Origin: Trichomonas vaginalis G3
Taxonomy: Eukaryota > Parabasalia > Trichomonadida > Trichomonadidae
Length of the DNA stretch: 64,000 nucleotides
Direction of reading: 5' to 3'
Assembly: GCF_026262505.1 (NCBI RefSeq)
Contig: NC_067206.1
Span: forward strand, 10,505,179 to 10,569,178
Shown: in pieces, positions 46,368 to 59,862 of the stretch
How positions within the stretch are numbered: the first letter of the stretch is position 1
How the letters are laid out: each line of letters starts with the position of its first letter
The notes under the pieces: model-generated
Databases searched by the model: none
The model's input: the letters and a program-made list of their open reading frames with translations, nothing else
What the model was told of the DNA's origin: nothing
Program-made: the position numbers and the translations under genes

Positions 46368-49300
46368 ATATGAAACAGGTTTTGCTTCGACGAGCTTTAT
46401 GAGAATAACAGGAGAAGTTTTCTCAGAAGAAAAGAGACTCACTTGTTTCACAAACTGGATCCATAATTGAGTTGCGACAAGTTACGACTCAGAATGAAAA
46501 GATATACTATGTCGACCTTACGCTGCATACAATGAGGTTGTCCAATATATTCCGACTGGAATTCCAAACGAAGATGGTGAGTCCCGGGAATGGAAACTAT
46601 ACAGTGTTGGAAAAGTCAATACAACTAAACTTGTATGATATAGGAAAGCTTCAAACCCCAAAACTTGCAATGACACTCATGCTTAATGAATTGAATGGGG
46701 ATATTCCATTAAGAAAACCTCAAAGATGAAGAAGTTAAACAATTATAGAAGGTCGACAACTTTTGTTGAAAGGTTTTTTCTCCTTTTGTTTTGAGTACGA
46801 ATTCAAAACTCAAGGTCAAAATGGCTTAGTAACCACATTAAAACCTATTGTCGAACATTGGTCGCTTACCCTCAGTTCGCAAAGGCAGTCCTTGACAAAC
46901 TAACAAACAAATTCTTCTCCGAAGTCAAATCCAAAGTGAAGGTTTTACTATGAGAACATTGACGCACTCATGACGAACGAAAAAGAAGTATACAACAAAC
47001 TCATTGAAATGGGAATCGGTCGGTGGAAAAGATGGGTCGATATCAAAATTGGACAAAATTTTCACCGAAGTTCATGGTCTCTCCAAGCGTAATACTGGGG
47101 TGTTCAAAGAAATGGTGAATAGTTTAAACATTTGCATGAAATAAAAAATTTTTATTCCGAATTGAATTTAAATGTGGGGAATTCATTGGGACGTGTGAAG
47201 GCTTAATTTACTTGAGGAACAGTAAAGGTGGTGGAGGTGGAGGTGGTGGCAACCAGTCCATTTTAATATTCTCCTAGCTAATTTCCGTTTAATTTCATGG
47301 TCGCCCTCGGAGTCTTATTGAATCGGACAGGTCGAGTTACACATTCTTGTCTCAACTCGATATATAACCTGTTTGTCTGTATTTTCGTCGAACTATGGCA
47401 GCGAGACACGAACATTGACCAAACGGACAAAAAGTGTCATTTGGATGGTCAACAGCCAATCGCATTCGAGCACTTCGAAGAAGCCTTACGTTCCAAGGGA
47501 GAGGGGTGTCTGGTGCAAGGAGAGGTCATGAAACTCTACGGCAATAACATCCTCAATGCCTGGAGGGACAAATCGTCCTTAGATGGCAATTCTACAACTC
47601 CTCTGGGACCGACCTCCTACGCACTGGGGATAACGAAAAGAGCCCGATTCAAAAAGGTCGGGAACTAATTTTACAAATTACCATTAATTTAACCTACTTA
47701 TCTTAAATAAACACCTAAATTTACTCGGGTTTTCCCCTTAAAATAAAATTTTTTTTACTTTAGACACCCTTTTTTTCCGGAAGGTTCTTCCTACGGTTTT
47801 GAGCTTGTCAACCGTCAATGTGTCTTGACCTCGTCTTCTTGTCTGGAATTTGGAACCCATTGATACGACAAGCCCTTCCCATGGAAAATTAGCAACCGTA
47901 TTCGAAAGGTATAAGGTTCAAGTGTCCAAAGTTGTTGAGGACTGGGGTAAAGAACCTTGCCTGTCCCCTTGTTGGCGGATTTGTATGGGTATGGGTTGGG
48001 AATTTCGTAAAGCGTCAATCGACAACAAGGGTTCAACACCCATATCGCGCTCTCTCTTCCAAGTGTTTCCTACTTTCTTCCTCTTATACTTTACAGCTCT
48101 GCTCCCACTACTCATCGCACATCTTATTCCACACTACTTCGTGTCTTCTTGCATCTCTTCACCTCATTCTTTCGAAGTAATACCAGTACCGGCATTTGCA
48201 TGTTGCTATTCAGAATTACGGTGTTTGAAGGAGGTTCTGGCCTTCTATCAACTTCAGCCAATCCCAGAATGCAGATGAGCGCGAGATGTGTTGCGAGTTG
48301 TCAATCTCTTCGAAGAAACGGTAGATGAGTCGGCAAGAGTGCGTTGCTCTATTTTGCTCACCTTATGGCTACAACTGGCGCAAGGTTTCCCAGATTCTCT
48401 CCTCTCCTAAGCCACAACAACAGGAGAGTGCTTGCTGTGAGCCAAGGAGGAGTACAATCCGGAAACCTAAGCGTGCGCCATAATACCAACATAGAGAGAG
48501 AATCCATAAAGACCTTAGCGAACACATCATCTACCGTTGTCGTGGCGAAGAGATTTGACCACTCTCATATTCATGGGCGTCACTCGAAAGGACAGAACCT
48601 CCAAACACCGGAGTAATTCGTGAACACAGAATATTTTGTCCAAGAAGTGGTATTCATAAAGTAAAGAGGAAGAAGAGGAAGAAGAGGAAGAAGAGGAAGA
48701 AGGGGAAGAAGAAGGAAGAAGAGAAAACACGAAAGAAGAGGAGTTTGGGCACCCTTGTTGTCGATGCACTGCGTTCTACGAAGAGTTAAGTAACCACCGG
48801 CTACCACATGACAAAAATCGCGCAGACTATAGTGGACAATGGCAGAGGATTCGATAGCACACGAGTACACCTCAACAATTGGGAACAAGCGTCTATGAAA
48901 CACTTAAGAGCCTTCAAGGGAAATCTACGGTTATCAAATTATGTCCATGGAGAAGGGCTTGTCGGTATGCATGGGTTCCAAATCCCAGACAAAAGAAAGA
49001 CTCGTGGGGTCAGACAGAGCGAATGAGACGGTGACAAGCTACCAAAAACCGAAGGAGATACTCCGATGTGTGATTCTAAGAGCTAAAAAATTTATACAAA
49101 CTCAATTATAAGGGGCGCCACCGGAGAGAAAATTTAGAGTGTGGAATAATTTCAGATAAGTAGGTTAAATTAATGGTAATTTGTGAAAAATCTTTAGTCT
49201 ACATCTTCACAACACCTTTGAATCGAGCTCTTATTGCGATCCACCCAAGGCTCGACACGATTACGGAGGGCACCAACTGTATGGATGGTGTGTCGTGGTT

Positions 49301-50810
49301 CAAGACCATTTGCCCAATCCACAAGGTACAATTATCGACGACTAAACACAAGGCATTGAGGAGTACTTGCTCGTAGTTTTTTCAATGAACCTCTGCCTTG
49401 CACCTAGAACACATACCACCGTTCTATGGGTATACAGATAAGGCTTCTTCAAGGCTCGAATTTGCGATTGAGAGCTGCTTAATCTAGACCATTCCGAAAT
49501 TCGACCAGCACTTTTTGTCCGTCTGCTACATAGATTCGTGTATCTCGCTGCCATACGGCAGCTTGTAACGACCAGAGAAATTACATGACATCAAGCCAGA
49601 TTCTATGATATCTGTCGAAGTCTGAGATGACCAGTTATGGTGCGGTGCTTGCTATACCTACCGAACAGCGTTGATACCGAGCACATCAAGAACCTCCGGA
49701 AGCCGAGAGCCACATAGAAAATTAAAACGGAAAATTCTCAGCACGCTAGGAAATGACATCATTAGAGAGACGAGTTCGAGTGAACATGAGGTTTGCTTCC
49801 AACTCTCACCTTCCACCATCCAATTTACCAGCAAAAGTGTCATACCTTCAAGCTCATACACAAACACCCTTCTCACGATATCCCGCACACGGATTCTTCC
49901 ATCATATCTAAAAATTCAAAATTACCAAGCAAACAAATATTTATTTTCTACTGCGCGAGAGGAGCTAGTAACTATTCTCCAGAGACCATCTTCATTTAAC
50001 ACCCTCACCCTACTTACGCATTGGAAGGACATGCACTTCGAGTGAAAATTTTATGTCCAATTTGAATCGACCCCATATCTTTTCACCAGAACCAATTCCC
50101 ATTTACAATAGAAGTTTGATGTATATCACATATCTTAACGTTCGTCATGAGTGCGTCCAATAGTTCCTCAGTAGTAAACCTTCACTGGATTCACTTCGCG
50201 AGAAGAATTGTCTGTATAGGTTCAAAGGACTGCTTTGCGCGCAATGAACGCGGTATACGAACTCAAATGTTCTTCGACAATAGGTTTTAATGCTGGTACT
50301 AAATCATCTCTGACCCTTGAGTGAAGTATCGTACTTCAAAACAAAAGCGAAAAAACCTTTCAACTAAAGTTGTCGACCTTCTCATAATGTTATACCTATC
50401 ATCTCTCTATGAGTTCTTAAATTGAACTATCCCACCAATGCCTGCGATTCACTTAAGCCACACTTTTGAGTGTCAATTGACAGTTTGGGGTAATATGAAA
50501 GCTTTCCTAATATCATACTAGTTGTTGTACTGACTTTAACCTAACTAGGGTAAACGTTTCCGATCGCGGGAACTCACCCATCTTCGTTTGAAAGAAACCA
50601 GTCGGAATATATGGAACAAACCTCAGATAGCAGCGTTTAAGAGTCACACATAAGTTATAAATCTTTATGCATCTGAGTCGAACTATTATCGCAATACCAA
50701 TTGGTCCAAGTTATTCATGTGTGAGAATTCAAAGTGAGTTCCGTTATCTTTCTGAGATAACTTCTCCTGTTATCTCATAAACTCTTGGTCGAAGCAACCT
50801 GTTTCATATA
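46368..50810. repeat. Large imperfect palindrome centred near 48.42 kb
   Basis: The left arm begins ATATGAAACAGGTT and the right arm ends AACCTGTTTCATAT. Further matching points include 46405 with 50772, 46455-46515 with 50650-50710, 47870-47900 with 48940-48970, and 48300-48340 with 48500-48550. The arms are 2.05 and 2.39 kb and differ by many small indels. Frames inside are not reliable, including those at 46472-46729, 47297-47668 and 49671-50045. Confidence 0.85.
48661..48728. repeat. GAAGAG purine tract
   Basis: Purine-only GAAGAG/GAAGAA repeats in the right palindrome arm. The opposite arm has a much degraded counterpart near 48050-48090. Confidence 0.8.
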
Positions 50811-51240
50811 AAAACCTTCTGACCTAACTCAGATGCTCTCCAATACAATTTGACGTCAATTGGATGTCTCATATGGAAGTTTTTGTATATAGCATTCTTG
50901 AAGTTCTTTGCGAACCTCATTGGAATTCTTCTGGTAGTTGGTATCCGAACAATCCAACTCCTTGTGGAAATTGTGTACTTCTTCTTTGTACTAGAACTTT
51001 GTCTGGAACAACTTTTGGTCTTGCTAACAGTGAAAAGTTTGTTCGTCTTTTGGTACAAAACTTTCTGTCAGCTTGTCATCTGGAATTGGTTCTCAACAAA
51101 CCTTTCTCGAAAGAAAATGTATAGTCTAGCTTGACAATGTGCACTTGCCTTTTCGACTCCAATGGGTTTGTAAGACTTTCGTTCAACATGAAGTGGTGTG
51201 GACATATAACAACTTCACCATGGCAATTTGAAGTCAACAA

Positions 51241-52109
51241 CTAGTCGTCATGTAGAAGACCTTTAGCTGTAGGATGTTGACTCGGATATTGACATTTGCC
51301 AACGGTGCAATTTTTGCCAATTGACCTCTGAGAATGTACCTTGTCTTCAACACATGACTCAAGATACTTCATTTTTCTCAATCGTAACAAGACACAGAGT
51401 CCTGAGACATGTAAGAATGCAAGGTCATATGCAGACAATTGTTTCAATTGAATTGTAAATTCCATACCTTGAGTCAATCTGTCAGACTTATTTTCTGAAC
51501 GGGAAGTATCCAGCATGTTGTCTGACTGCTTGAGGGTTAGGTTGGTACCATTCGAACTTGACACTTGCATTCCTTCAATTGCATTCAAAATGTCTGAGTC
51601 GGAGTCAACCATTTGTTCTCTCTTTGTAGTCTTGAAAGCGTCAAGAAGCATTGCAGCTGTTGTGACATTGCCATATGCATAGTAAATGTGACCATCCAAA
51701 TCTGTTATGGTCAATCTGAGATTGTGTCCTTTCTTATTTCCGTCTTGTATGGCAGCAAGTACACCCATGAAGCCTTCTTTGTTCTTCCTTCGTCAAAGTT
51801 TACTGTAAAGGTTCGACCAGAAGTAATTTGACTTCTAACTTCACGGTACTTCTATATGCATATCTTTGTTCTTTTCATGGGAGCATGTGCGTCTTCACCT
51901 TTTCCTTTTTTCCTTCTCAAAGGATGCAATTGTTCGTCATGTTTCCAGTAGAATCTGGCAAAGCCGTCGTGTCCTTCAACTTGAGGTTCACTAACATCGA
52001 AAGGCATGTCCATAAAACGTTCTTCTTCTAACCTCTCTAGTCTGTTTGGATAATTTGCACGTGCTGTTTCCAAATCCATTTCGTAGCGAAGACCAGAACA
52101 ATTTGTCAT
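51241..52109 (-). pseudogene. Unassigned Polinton-region fragments
   Basis: Two protein-like minus-strand frames (51241-51768 and 51852-52109) with balanced composition. I recognise no domain; structural or capsid-associated proteins are possible from the context only. A further short basic frame lies at 52116-52310. Confidence 0.3.
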
Positions 52110-52358
52110 AGACTTTTATGGGTCTTCCCTCCTATATTTAAACTTCTTCGAAACTCTCCAACCATATCTTTGCAACTCTGCTTTTATTCTAGCAGATTTT
52201 CTATCCATTCTATATGGGGGCATTTTTATAAAAATAAAAAATATTTTTTTTTTTTCTCTTCTTAACATAGTTAGTATGACTATGTTGGGTACGGCGCACT
52301 GCGTTTCCACCTTACCAAAACATAACCTTAATATTAAACAAAACCATCTGACACATAA

Positions 52359-52430
52359 ACGACTTCACTAACGACTTCACTAACGACTTCACTAACGACT
52401 TCACTAACGACTTCACTAACGAATTCACTA
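52359..52430. repeat. 12-bp tandem repeat
   Basis: ACGACTTCACTA repeated about five times in a short interval between divergent frames. Confidence 0.85.
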
Positions 52431-53220
52431 CCATCCTCACTAAATAAAAAATAACCTTATTTTTATTTTTTTTAATTTTTTATTTCATTACAAGACATGT
52501 CCGACTACATTTACTATGACTCTTTCCCAGAACGTTTCCGTGAACTATTCAAAACTCAAGTAAAACTGAGAAACATGCATTTTAACAAAGACAGACCCAT
52601 TGACGATGAAAGAAACCCTGAATATATTACAAATCCCTTATGACGCAAAGTTCATTGCATACATTCCTTATGGTCGCAGAGGAACGAAAACTATTTCAAC
52701 AAAGAACAAAAATTATTTCTGGAGGATGAAAAAAATGCCTTATTCTACATAAATGCATACTTAAATAAAGCTACATATTGTACAAAAGAAGGTTGGACTG
52801 GATTTGAGCTTCTACATATACGACGACGATGGAAACAGACGTTGTGTATCCCATACGATAATATGTACCATTGTTTTCATCAAGCATTAAACGAATACAT
52901 AGTCAGTAAGGGTCTCATTCCTGCTGAGTAGAAATGTTATATTTTTGTTCCCACATTTATTTAAAAATTAATGATATCACCACCCTCACACGTATGAAAA
53001 CATAGCACAAAATAATAGTTTATGTTAGAATGTTAGATCTAACACGTTTCTAACCTCATTTCTAACCTAGCCGCAAAGCGGCTCTGACCCTTTGGGGTCT
53101 GTTGAATTCATTGCTTTAATAACTCTCTTCCTTGGTTTCTTTTTAGTTGCTTTCTTCACGTCTGTCTCCAACTTGACTGTCTTTCTTCTTCTCCGTAATG
53201 ATACCAGTTACTTCCACCAG

Positions 53221-53538
53221 TCAATGGGTCAAATGGTCTTTCGTAAGGATTTCCATACATTCCATAGGGACCATACGAAGAACTACTGGTGGAGAAGAAA
53301 CATTTTCTTTAGTTCCATCGAATCTATTTAAATGCATTGTTTCACCTTTCATCTGGTCATTAAAGTCTTTTGCGTGTTTTGCAAACTCATCGTCCTTTCC
53401 TAAAGCATTTTCTGACTCAGTCGCAACCAAATTGGATGCTTTATTTATGAGCCCTATTTTATTTAATCTTAACTTCTTTGCAACCCAGCCTCCAATCTTC
53501 CCTTTATTTGCATCTAATGTCTTCGAAACCCTTCTCAC
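53221..53538 (-). pseudogene. Unassigned basic fragment, Polinton region
   Basis: A 105-codon frame, basic and Ala/Asn/Lys-rich (GKIGGWVAKKLRLNKIGLIN), of the kind seen in small virion or core proteins. The assignment is inference from composition and context only. Confidence 0.3.
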
Positions 53539-54426
53539 TCATTTTATTTACTGCGTCATAAGCCCCAAGTGCTTTTGCTCCAAATGCTAATGCTTTTGTT
53601 CCCATTGCGCCTAAAGCTGTCCAAGCTACCAATTTACACCTATTTAAAATCATCTCTCTTCAATATTATCTCATAAAAGTTCTCGTTACTGAGAAAGTCA
53701 ATGAAACATAAACATTCTCCATTCATAAACTTCTTTCTTATCTCATCTATACGCTTCAAAATGTCTGAACAATTGCTAACATCTTCTACAACAGTTATTT
53801 CATCATGAATGACCTTCAAGAACAAGCTCATTTAATATGCTATTAAAATCATCTCAATAATGAGTCCATCCTTTCCATCTTTTGGTAGCACAACATCTTT
53901 CATTGAAGAAGGTTCGACAAGTCTTATGTTAAACTTACTGACAAAGTTTGTTATACTATAATGCTTCGGGGCGAATACATGTAGTTTGAAAGACATAATA
54001 TAGATTCTTCAGCAAATTCACTTATACTGGATTTTATAACAATGTTCTCACGAGACCAAATACCACCAATTGACAATCTTGTAAGCAATCCTGCTGAACC
54101 TTCTACTGTAAATGTCGATGGTAACATTCCACGAAGGTCATCTATTGACATCTTTGAGTCACTGAATTTAAATATTTTCTTAAAGCAATCGTCATTATCT
54201 AACCATGCAATAGCTTTGAAGTTTTCATTCGAATATACATCTGCTTCATTAAATGTAAAACCTGACTTCTTTTGCAGAGACGACTTTAAAATCTATTGCA
54301 TTTGTTTCAAAATTATATACTATGGTAACTTCTGAAGGTAATGGATGTCCTTCCGCAGTCAGTTGTTCTCTCACTACCGTTTGAAGCTTTGTGTTAAAAC
54401 TTTCATGTCATCTCCTGTGTCTAGGT

Positions 54427-54738
54427 TCACATAACACAGCAACAGGAAACTATCTTCCTTCTTTTTGTTTCATCATTATACCTCAAAACATTAAAGTTCT
54501 TCAATAATATTGTTCTTCCTGCTGGAATACTTCTAACTTGTCTTATTTCAATAGCTTTCTCACCTCCTACATACTCTACCCAGTGTCTTGGATTATCATA
54601 AGTATACTGACTTTCTTGAATTTTGGTAGGTTTCATCATAACGTGTTCATAGTATATCTTTATACTCTTGTCAGTTAGACTCGGTGCTATGTTCTGAATA
54701 TTTCTGACTTCATTTTTAATGAAGATAAAATGAAGCAT
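54427..54738 (-). pseudogene. Unassigned fragment next to the ATPase, Polinton region
   Basis: A 103-codon protein-like frame with no recognised domain, divergent from the ATPase fragment and overlapping its first codons. In Polintons structural genes neighbour the packaging ATPase, which is the only hint to its role. Confidence 0.35.
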
Positions 54739-54939
54739 TTAATACATGACGTAGATGAAGACATGAATGAAAGCAGTGAAAAGCTCAACAGTTCTCTCAT
54801 TCTTCCTTTCAGTAAGGACTATGAGTTCTGTTCAAATGGTGTGTATTTCTTATGTGGAAAGATGGGTTCAGGTAAGACATTTAACCTCATTCGTCATATA
54901 CTCTATAACAGAGCGTTTAGGAAACGACTCTTACTATGA
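54730..54939 (+). pseudogene. Packaging-ATPase (FtsK/A32-like) fragment of the Polinton
   Basis: A 69-codon frame with a clear Walker A motif, GKMGSGKT, at residues 43-50, after a hydrophobic strand (VYFLC) and before a helix (FNLIRHILYN). This arrangement suits the N-terminal half of a viral genome-packaging ATPase. Other family motifs are not visible in this frame. It is one of the broken genes of the element. Confidence 0.55.
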
Positions 54940-56030
54940 CCAAATCATTATATCAGCAACTTCAGACTCTATGGATTCAACAGCGAAAACATTTATGTCA
55001 AAAGTTCAAGCCTCTGTCGTTAAAGTTCCAGATAGCGAACTCATTGAATTTCTTCAACGTTACATTCGACGTAAAGAGAAAATATTATGCTATTGTAGAG
55101 TTCATACAGTCAGGAATGCAAAGACTTCAGAAGAGATGAAGAATTATTGACAAACACCACTTACGTCAATACTCAGGAGTTTACGATATGAAACGACTGA
55201 CAAACTACATTCTATCAAACTTTCAAAATACCCCTTCAAAAAGTATCCTTCAACACTCTGCTCGTTTGTGAACGACTTCGCCGGAAAGGTTTAGTGTCAA
55301 AAGCAGACTCACCATTAGCTAACATCATAACTAAAGTCAGACATTACCACTTAACTGTAGCAATACTTATGCAAACATGGCGTTCTTGCTTTAAACATAA
55401 AACGTCTCATAACTGACTTCGTTATCTTTCAGGTTTCTCACGCTATGACATTGAACTCATTTGGAAACAGTCAGGTATAACATTACCTTTTGAAGAAATT
55501 TGGGAAGCATATAAGTCTCTCATCTCTCCTCGTTCATACCTTGAGATTCATATCATGACTAATACCATTAAAGTCAAAAATATTCCATGGAACGACCAAA
55601 TTGTTTTAAAGTTTAACCTTCAATTGACTGATGGTAAACAAATTCCATGCATCTCTGTCGCCATTTCTGTTAATATTTTTGCTGTCATTCATATCATCAC
55701 TTCCCCATCCGTTAGCTTTTGAGGATATGCGTTAGAATAGCTGTTCTTAAATGAAGGCTTTTCACCTTTGGAGAGCATAAACTCTATAACTTTCTGCATA
55801 CTTTATGTTTGAACCTCCTGAGCCATCATGACATAAATTTTTATAGGCTCCACCCTTTGTTCATATTCCTGCTTCTTCCCTTTGCTCTTTTGTTCAGTAG
55901 TTCTACATCTTTGTAAACAGCTCCTGTCTCAGTGAATTCAACAATATTTTCATTCGTTAGCTTTACATTCAAACCCTTGTCGAGTATATTGTTCATTTCA
56001 TACATATAAAAGGTTTTTATTCTATATGAA

Positions 56031-56623
56031 ATGAGAAGCAAATCCATCTTAGCTGGTGCCGTTAATGTTCCAATTGAACCAACATCAAATGTTGACTCAC
56101 GAACGACAAACAATATTGTCATAAAGAACTATAGTTCAGAGTGTTTGAAAGAGCCAGAACCAGAGCTGAAATCCGTGAATTTAAACACAGCTTCAAACGC
56201 TAACGCTACATCAGATGTTAAGTTAGAGTATCCACCACTGGACCAAATTCTTTCAAGAGAAGCCAACGACAACCCTTACATAAATGTTCAAACAAATCCT
56301 TCAGATAACGTAGACCATTACCTTCTTCAGTATACCAAACAATTTTACTCAAAGACGATAAGAAGCTTTTGACAAATCTTATAAGTAAGAACCAAATAAT
56401 TCTAACAAAGGAGGACCTTGAAAATGTTATCTCACGAATAACAGGGAAACAATGTGTCATTGACTATCTCGACCCTGAAATCGAATGCTGTGGTCAAACG
56501 CCACCATTCATGAAAATAGGTAACATCCGCATCATTGAAATACCAGGTACTCCAGGAGTTGAGTTTAAGTATAAATATTCGAACGAGTATACAAACTTTC
56601 AACAGAATATAAGCTTTGTTTGA
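56031..56623 (+). pseudogene. Unassigned fragments, Polinton region
   Basis: Two overlapping protein-like frames (56031-56372 and 56369-56623) of ordinary coding composition. No family is recognised. Confidence 0.3.
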
Positions 56624-56639
56624 AAATAGTTTTAGTAAA

Positions 56640-56864
56640 TTAAAGCAACTTATAGTATCTATCCAAAACTTCTTCAACAGTATCGAACTCATCTTCATAA
56701 TGCAAACCTAATCTTATTGACTTGGTGCAGTTTTCACTAACACAATATAGCGCTTTGCGCTCGGCGCCTTTGACGCCTTTTTCTGTTCTCTTGACTGACA
56801 TAACTAACTCATTTGTTTCATCAAACAGCAACAACCAAAGTTCATGACCTAATACATAATTCAT
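56640..56864 (-). pseudogene. Unassigned fragment with a GC-rich hairpin pair
   Basis: A 74-codon protein-like frame of unknown family. Its middle (about residues 28-38, KGVKGAERKAL) is encoded by two small hairpins at 56750-56760 and 56763-56777, unlike the AT-rich surroundings, as if inserted in frame. Confidence 0.35.
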
Positions 56865-57328
56865 ACTTTATATTTTTAGCTCTGAGTTCTCTTGTAAGCT
56901 GTTGCATTTAATATTTTCTAAAAAGTCAACTTCAACAGTCATTCGCACTGGTGCCTTCAGTTCTACAGGCTCTCCTTGAAAGTCAACAAGTTGAATTGCA
57001 TGTCTTTCAAATTATGAGGACTAATGCGAACCCATTTACCTAAATGAGTTGCTATGACAGGAACGTTTGGAATGAACATTGAATTGACTGCATAACAGAA
57101 GGATTTATATTCTACTGAACCTTTACTATTAACTCCTGAAATACCTGTGACATTAAGCTATTTTAGACTCAATGTATAAACAATTACCATAACATACGTA
57201 TGGAACAGATTTCATCTCAATCGTTTTTGTCAACACTTTTCAAAGGAAATGTCATATGGTATGCACCCAGAAGCAATTGAACTCTATGACTCATTCGTGT
57301 TATCTTAAACTCTTCGCATAACTGAACT

Positions 57329-57676
57329 TCAAAATCCTGCAATAAGTTTAACATTCATTAAGTTTTCTTCGTTCTCCTTGTTTATTGTAGTATTTATGAG
57401 AGCATTTAACACTCCAGCTAATGTTTCCATCTTATATTCTACATTATTGTGAAATCTTATTTCGTGCTTCTTTCCATCTATTTCAAGCTCCATGAAATCT
57501 GTTTCATCTGTTATAACGAATGAAGCGATAGTATTGAAGTCAACCATTCTGAATGCAAGTGGCTCATTCTGTAGACCTAAGTTTGTTTGTAGCTTTACTG
57601 TCCCGTATTCGTTTGGGTCTGTACTTTGCAAATAGAACAACATTTTATTCTCATTAAAATATGAGTATAGCTGCAT
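57329..57676 (-). pseudogene. Unassigned fragment, Polinton region
   Basis: A 115-codon frame with alternating hydrophobic and polar residues typical of beta-rich proteins. A capsid-type or other structural role is conceivable but not shown. Confidence 0.35.
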
Positions 57677-58682
57677 ATGCGTATGAAGCTGACAGAGCTA
57701 AAGTTTATATTTTGGTCAATACTCTCTCACACTTACTGACAAATATATTGTTATCAGTGATGGAAAACGAGAAATACATAACATGGAAGGACTAGAAAAG
57801 TTTGACCCTATTTTAACTCCATGTACAATGCCATTCATTGTAAATGGTGAAGTTGTCATGAAGACACACAACAGTATATAAGTCTGTATATGAAGCATTA
57901 GAATATATGTTGAATTATAATCCCGAAAGATTTGACCCAAGCACTACACCATGTGCAATGCCTTTTATTAAGGACGGTGAAATCGTAAGAGTTCCGAGAT
58001 TCAACGGTTTATACTGCTGTTCAAAACAGTTTACAAAACATTTTAGCGAATATCTTTAATTCAGAAACTACAGAAATAAAATTACCATATATAACAGATG
58101 CTAAAGAAATTAAATCAAAAACGACAACATTATTTACGTCACTTAATGATTTAATGACTTATATCATTAATATTCCTGCACCAACTACAGCATTTGATCC
58201 AAACTCGACGGTTTGCAGTGTAACCTTTCATAAAGTCGCAAAGCGACCAGGGCGAAGCCCATGACAGTTCATTAATTACTTTAAGGATTCAACAGTTAAT
58301 GAATCATTAAAGGCGTCATTAATGAAAATCATTGATTTAACTCATTCACGAATACATATAATTCATTCATTAATGTTTCATATGCTTCTAAAGAAGGTGA
58401 GCCAAAAACTATCGATAAAGCGGTGTATGAAATAAAAGCATCAACGACGAAATTGAATTCGTTAACTTTTGACGGTGATAGTTTCGTTAATGAAATAACA
58501 CGGGGAAAACAATTTAACGAAAGAATATTTAAAAATCTCATGTTAGTGAGTTCGTTGAAATTGAAAAAGAAGGTGGAATTAAGTTCGATCCACTGAATTT
58601 CATTTTCAGCTTAGCGAATGCGGGTGTTAGTTTCGCTGAATGGACAACTATACAGAGTGAAATAAATGCAATATGGACGTTT

Positions 58683-58994
58683 TTGGGGTCAAAAGCGGGA
58701 ATGGGTGAGCTTGTAAATGCTGCAAGAACATTAGGTGAAACAGGAAATTTTGTAGATGGTTTTAAAAGACTTGTTTCAAATGTTTTAACAAACACAAAGA
58801 AATTATTTAGATATACCATACATAACGGACGGATTTTCGAACAGGTAGCAACAAACCCTCCGGTTATGGCTGCGTTGATGATGGTTAGAGATATAAAACC
58901 ACGTAACGACGGGAACGAAGAACATGAACAACAGGATACTGGTCGGTTATTCAAGACATTAAAAACGTGTATCCTGAAGTTATTGATTATTTAG
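58683..58994 (+). pseudogene. Unassigned fragment upstream of the fibre-like segment
   Basis: A 103-codon helical, Ala/Asn/Gly-rich frame of unknown family within a run of plus-strand fragments (57.7-60.0 kb) that probably belong to one or two long genes of the element. Confidence 0.3.
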
Positions 58995-59862
58995 AGGAGT
59001 TAATGATTCAATTTCAAAACATTCTATAACCCTCGATGAAGAGAATAAATTTAACAGATTATATATTCGTCATTATTGCAGAACTAATGAAGAAGAATAA
59101 ATGAAAAAGGAATTGGTGATATCATTAATGTCAGCGATGTAATGATGAAAAGAAATTTTGACTCATTATTTACAAAACCGAAAACAGAATATAGTCTTTA
59201 TGACGTAATTACCGAATTAATGAAAAGATTAATGATAATAAGAGTTTCTGGCGGAAGAGTTGAATTAGAAGTGAATGATGTTAATGAAAATAGCCGAAAA
59301 AAGCGGACAAGAACCATGTTCATTATATAACTTCAGACGAACAGATTATAACGGACTACCATGGATATTTAACACGAAGTGATGAAGCGAAGACAAAAAA
59401 TGTTAATGAAAGAAGATATAAATACATTCGTGCTAAAGGTTATGACATAAGCTGTACTGTACAGTATGATGTAGCTAAAGCACCAGAAGCATTTGGTTAT
59501 ACCGGTGAAATTTATGCCTCTACTTTCAATGTTAACGGTGTATTAGTTGAAACCAAGATTTATGTTAAGAGTTAAGGCAAAAATAAGTTTGAAGATGCTA
59601 TTAAAAGTAAAGCTGACAAAGTTGAACTCGAAGCAACGAACAAAGTTTTGAAATCTCATAAACACAAACATCTCCGATATAAATGAACTTCAAGCTACAT
59701 TAGACAGTAAAAGCCGACAAAACCATACACATAAATCCTTCACTACTGTTAGAGCAGACGAACATAATATTGAAACTATACCCTTGGTTCAAGTGCACCT
59801 TTAGAGAATCCAGTTCAAGCGTAAAAGATACACTAAACTCCTTAATAGTAAATGTATGAACA

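Noticed and set aside
47297-47668. 123-codon frame in the left palindrome arm
   Set aside because: The matching stretch of the right arm does not keep the frame on the opposite strand, so it is not a reliable gene.
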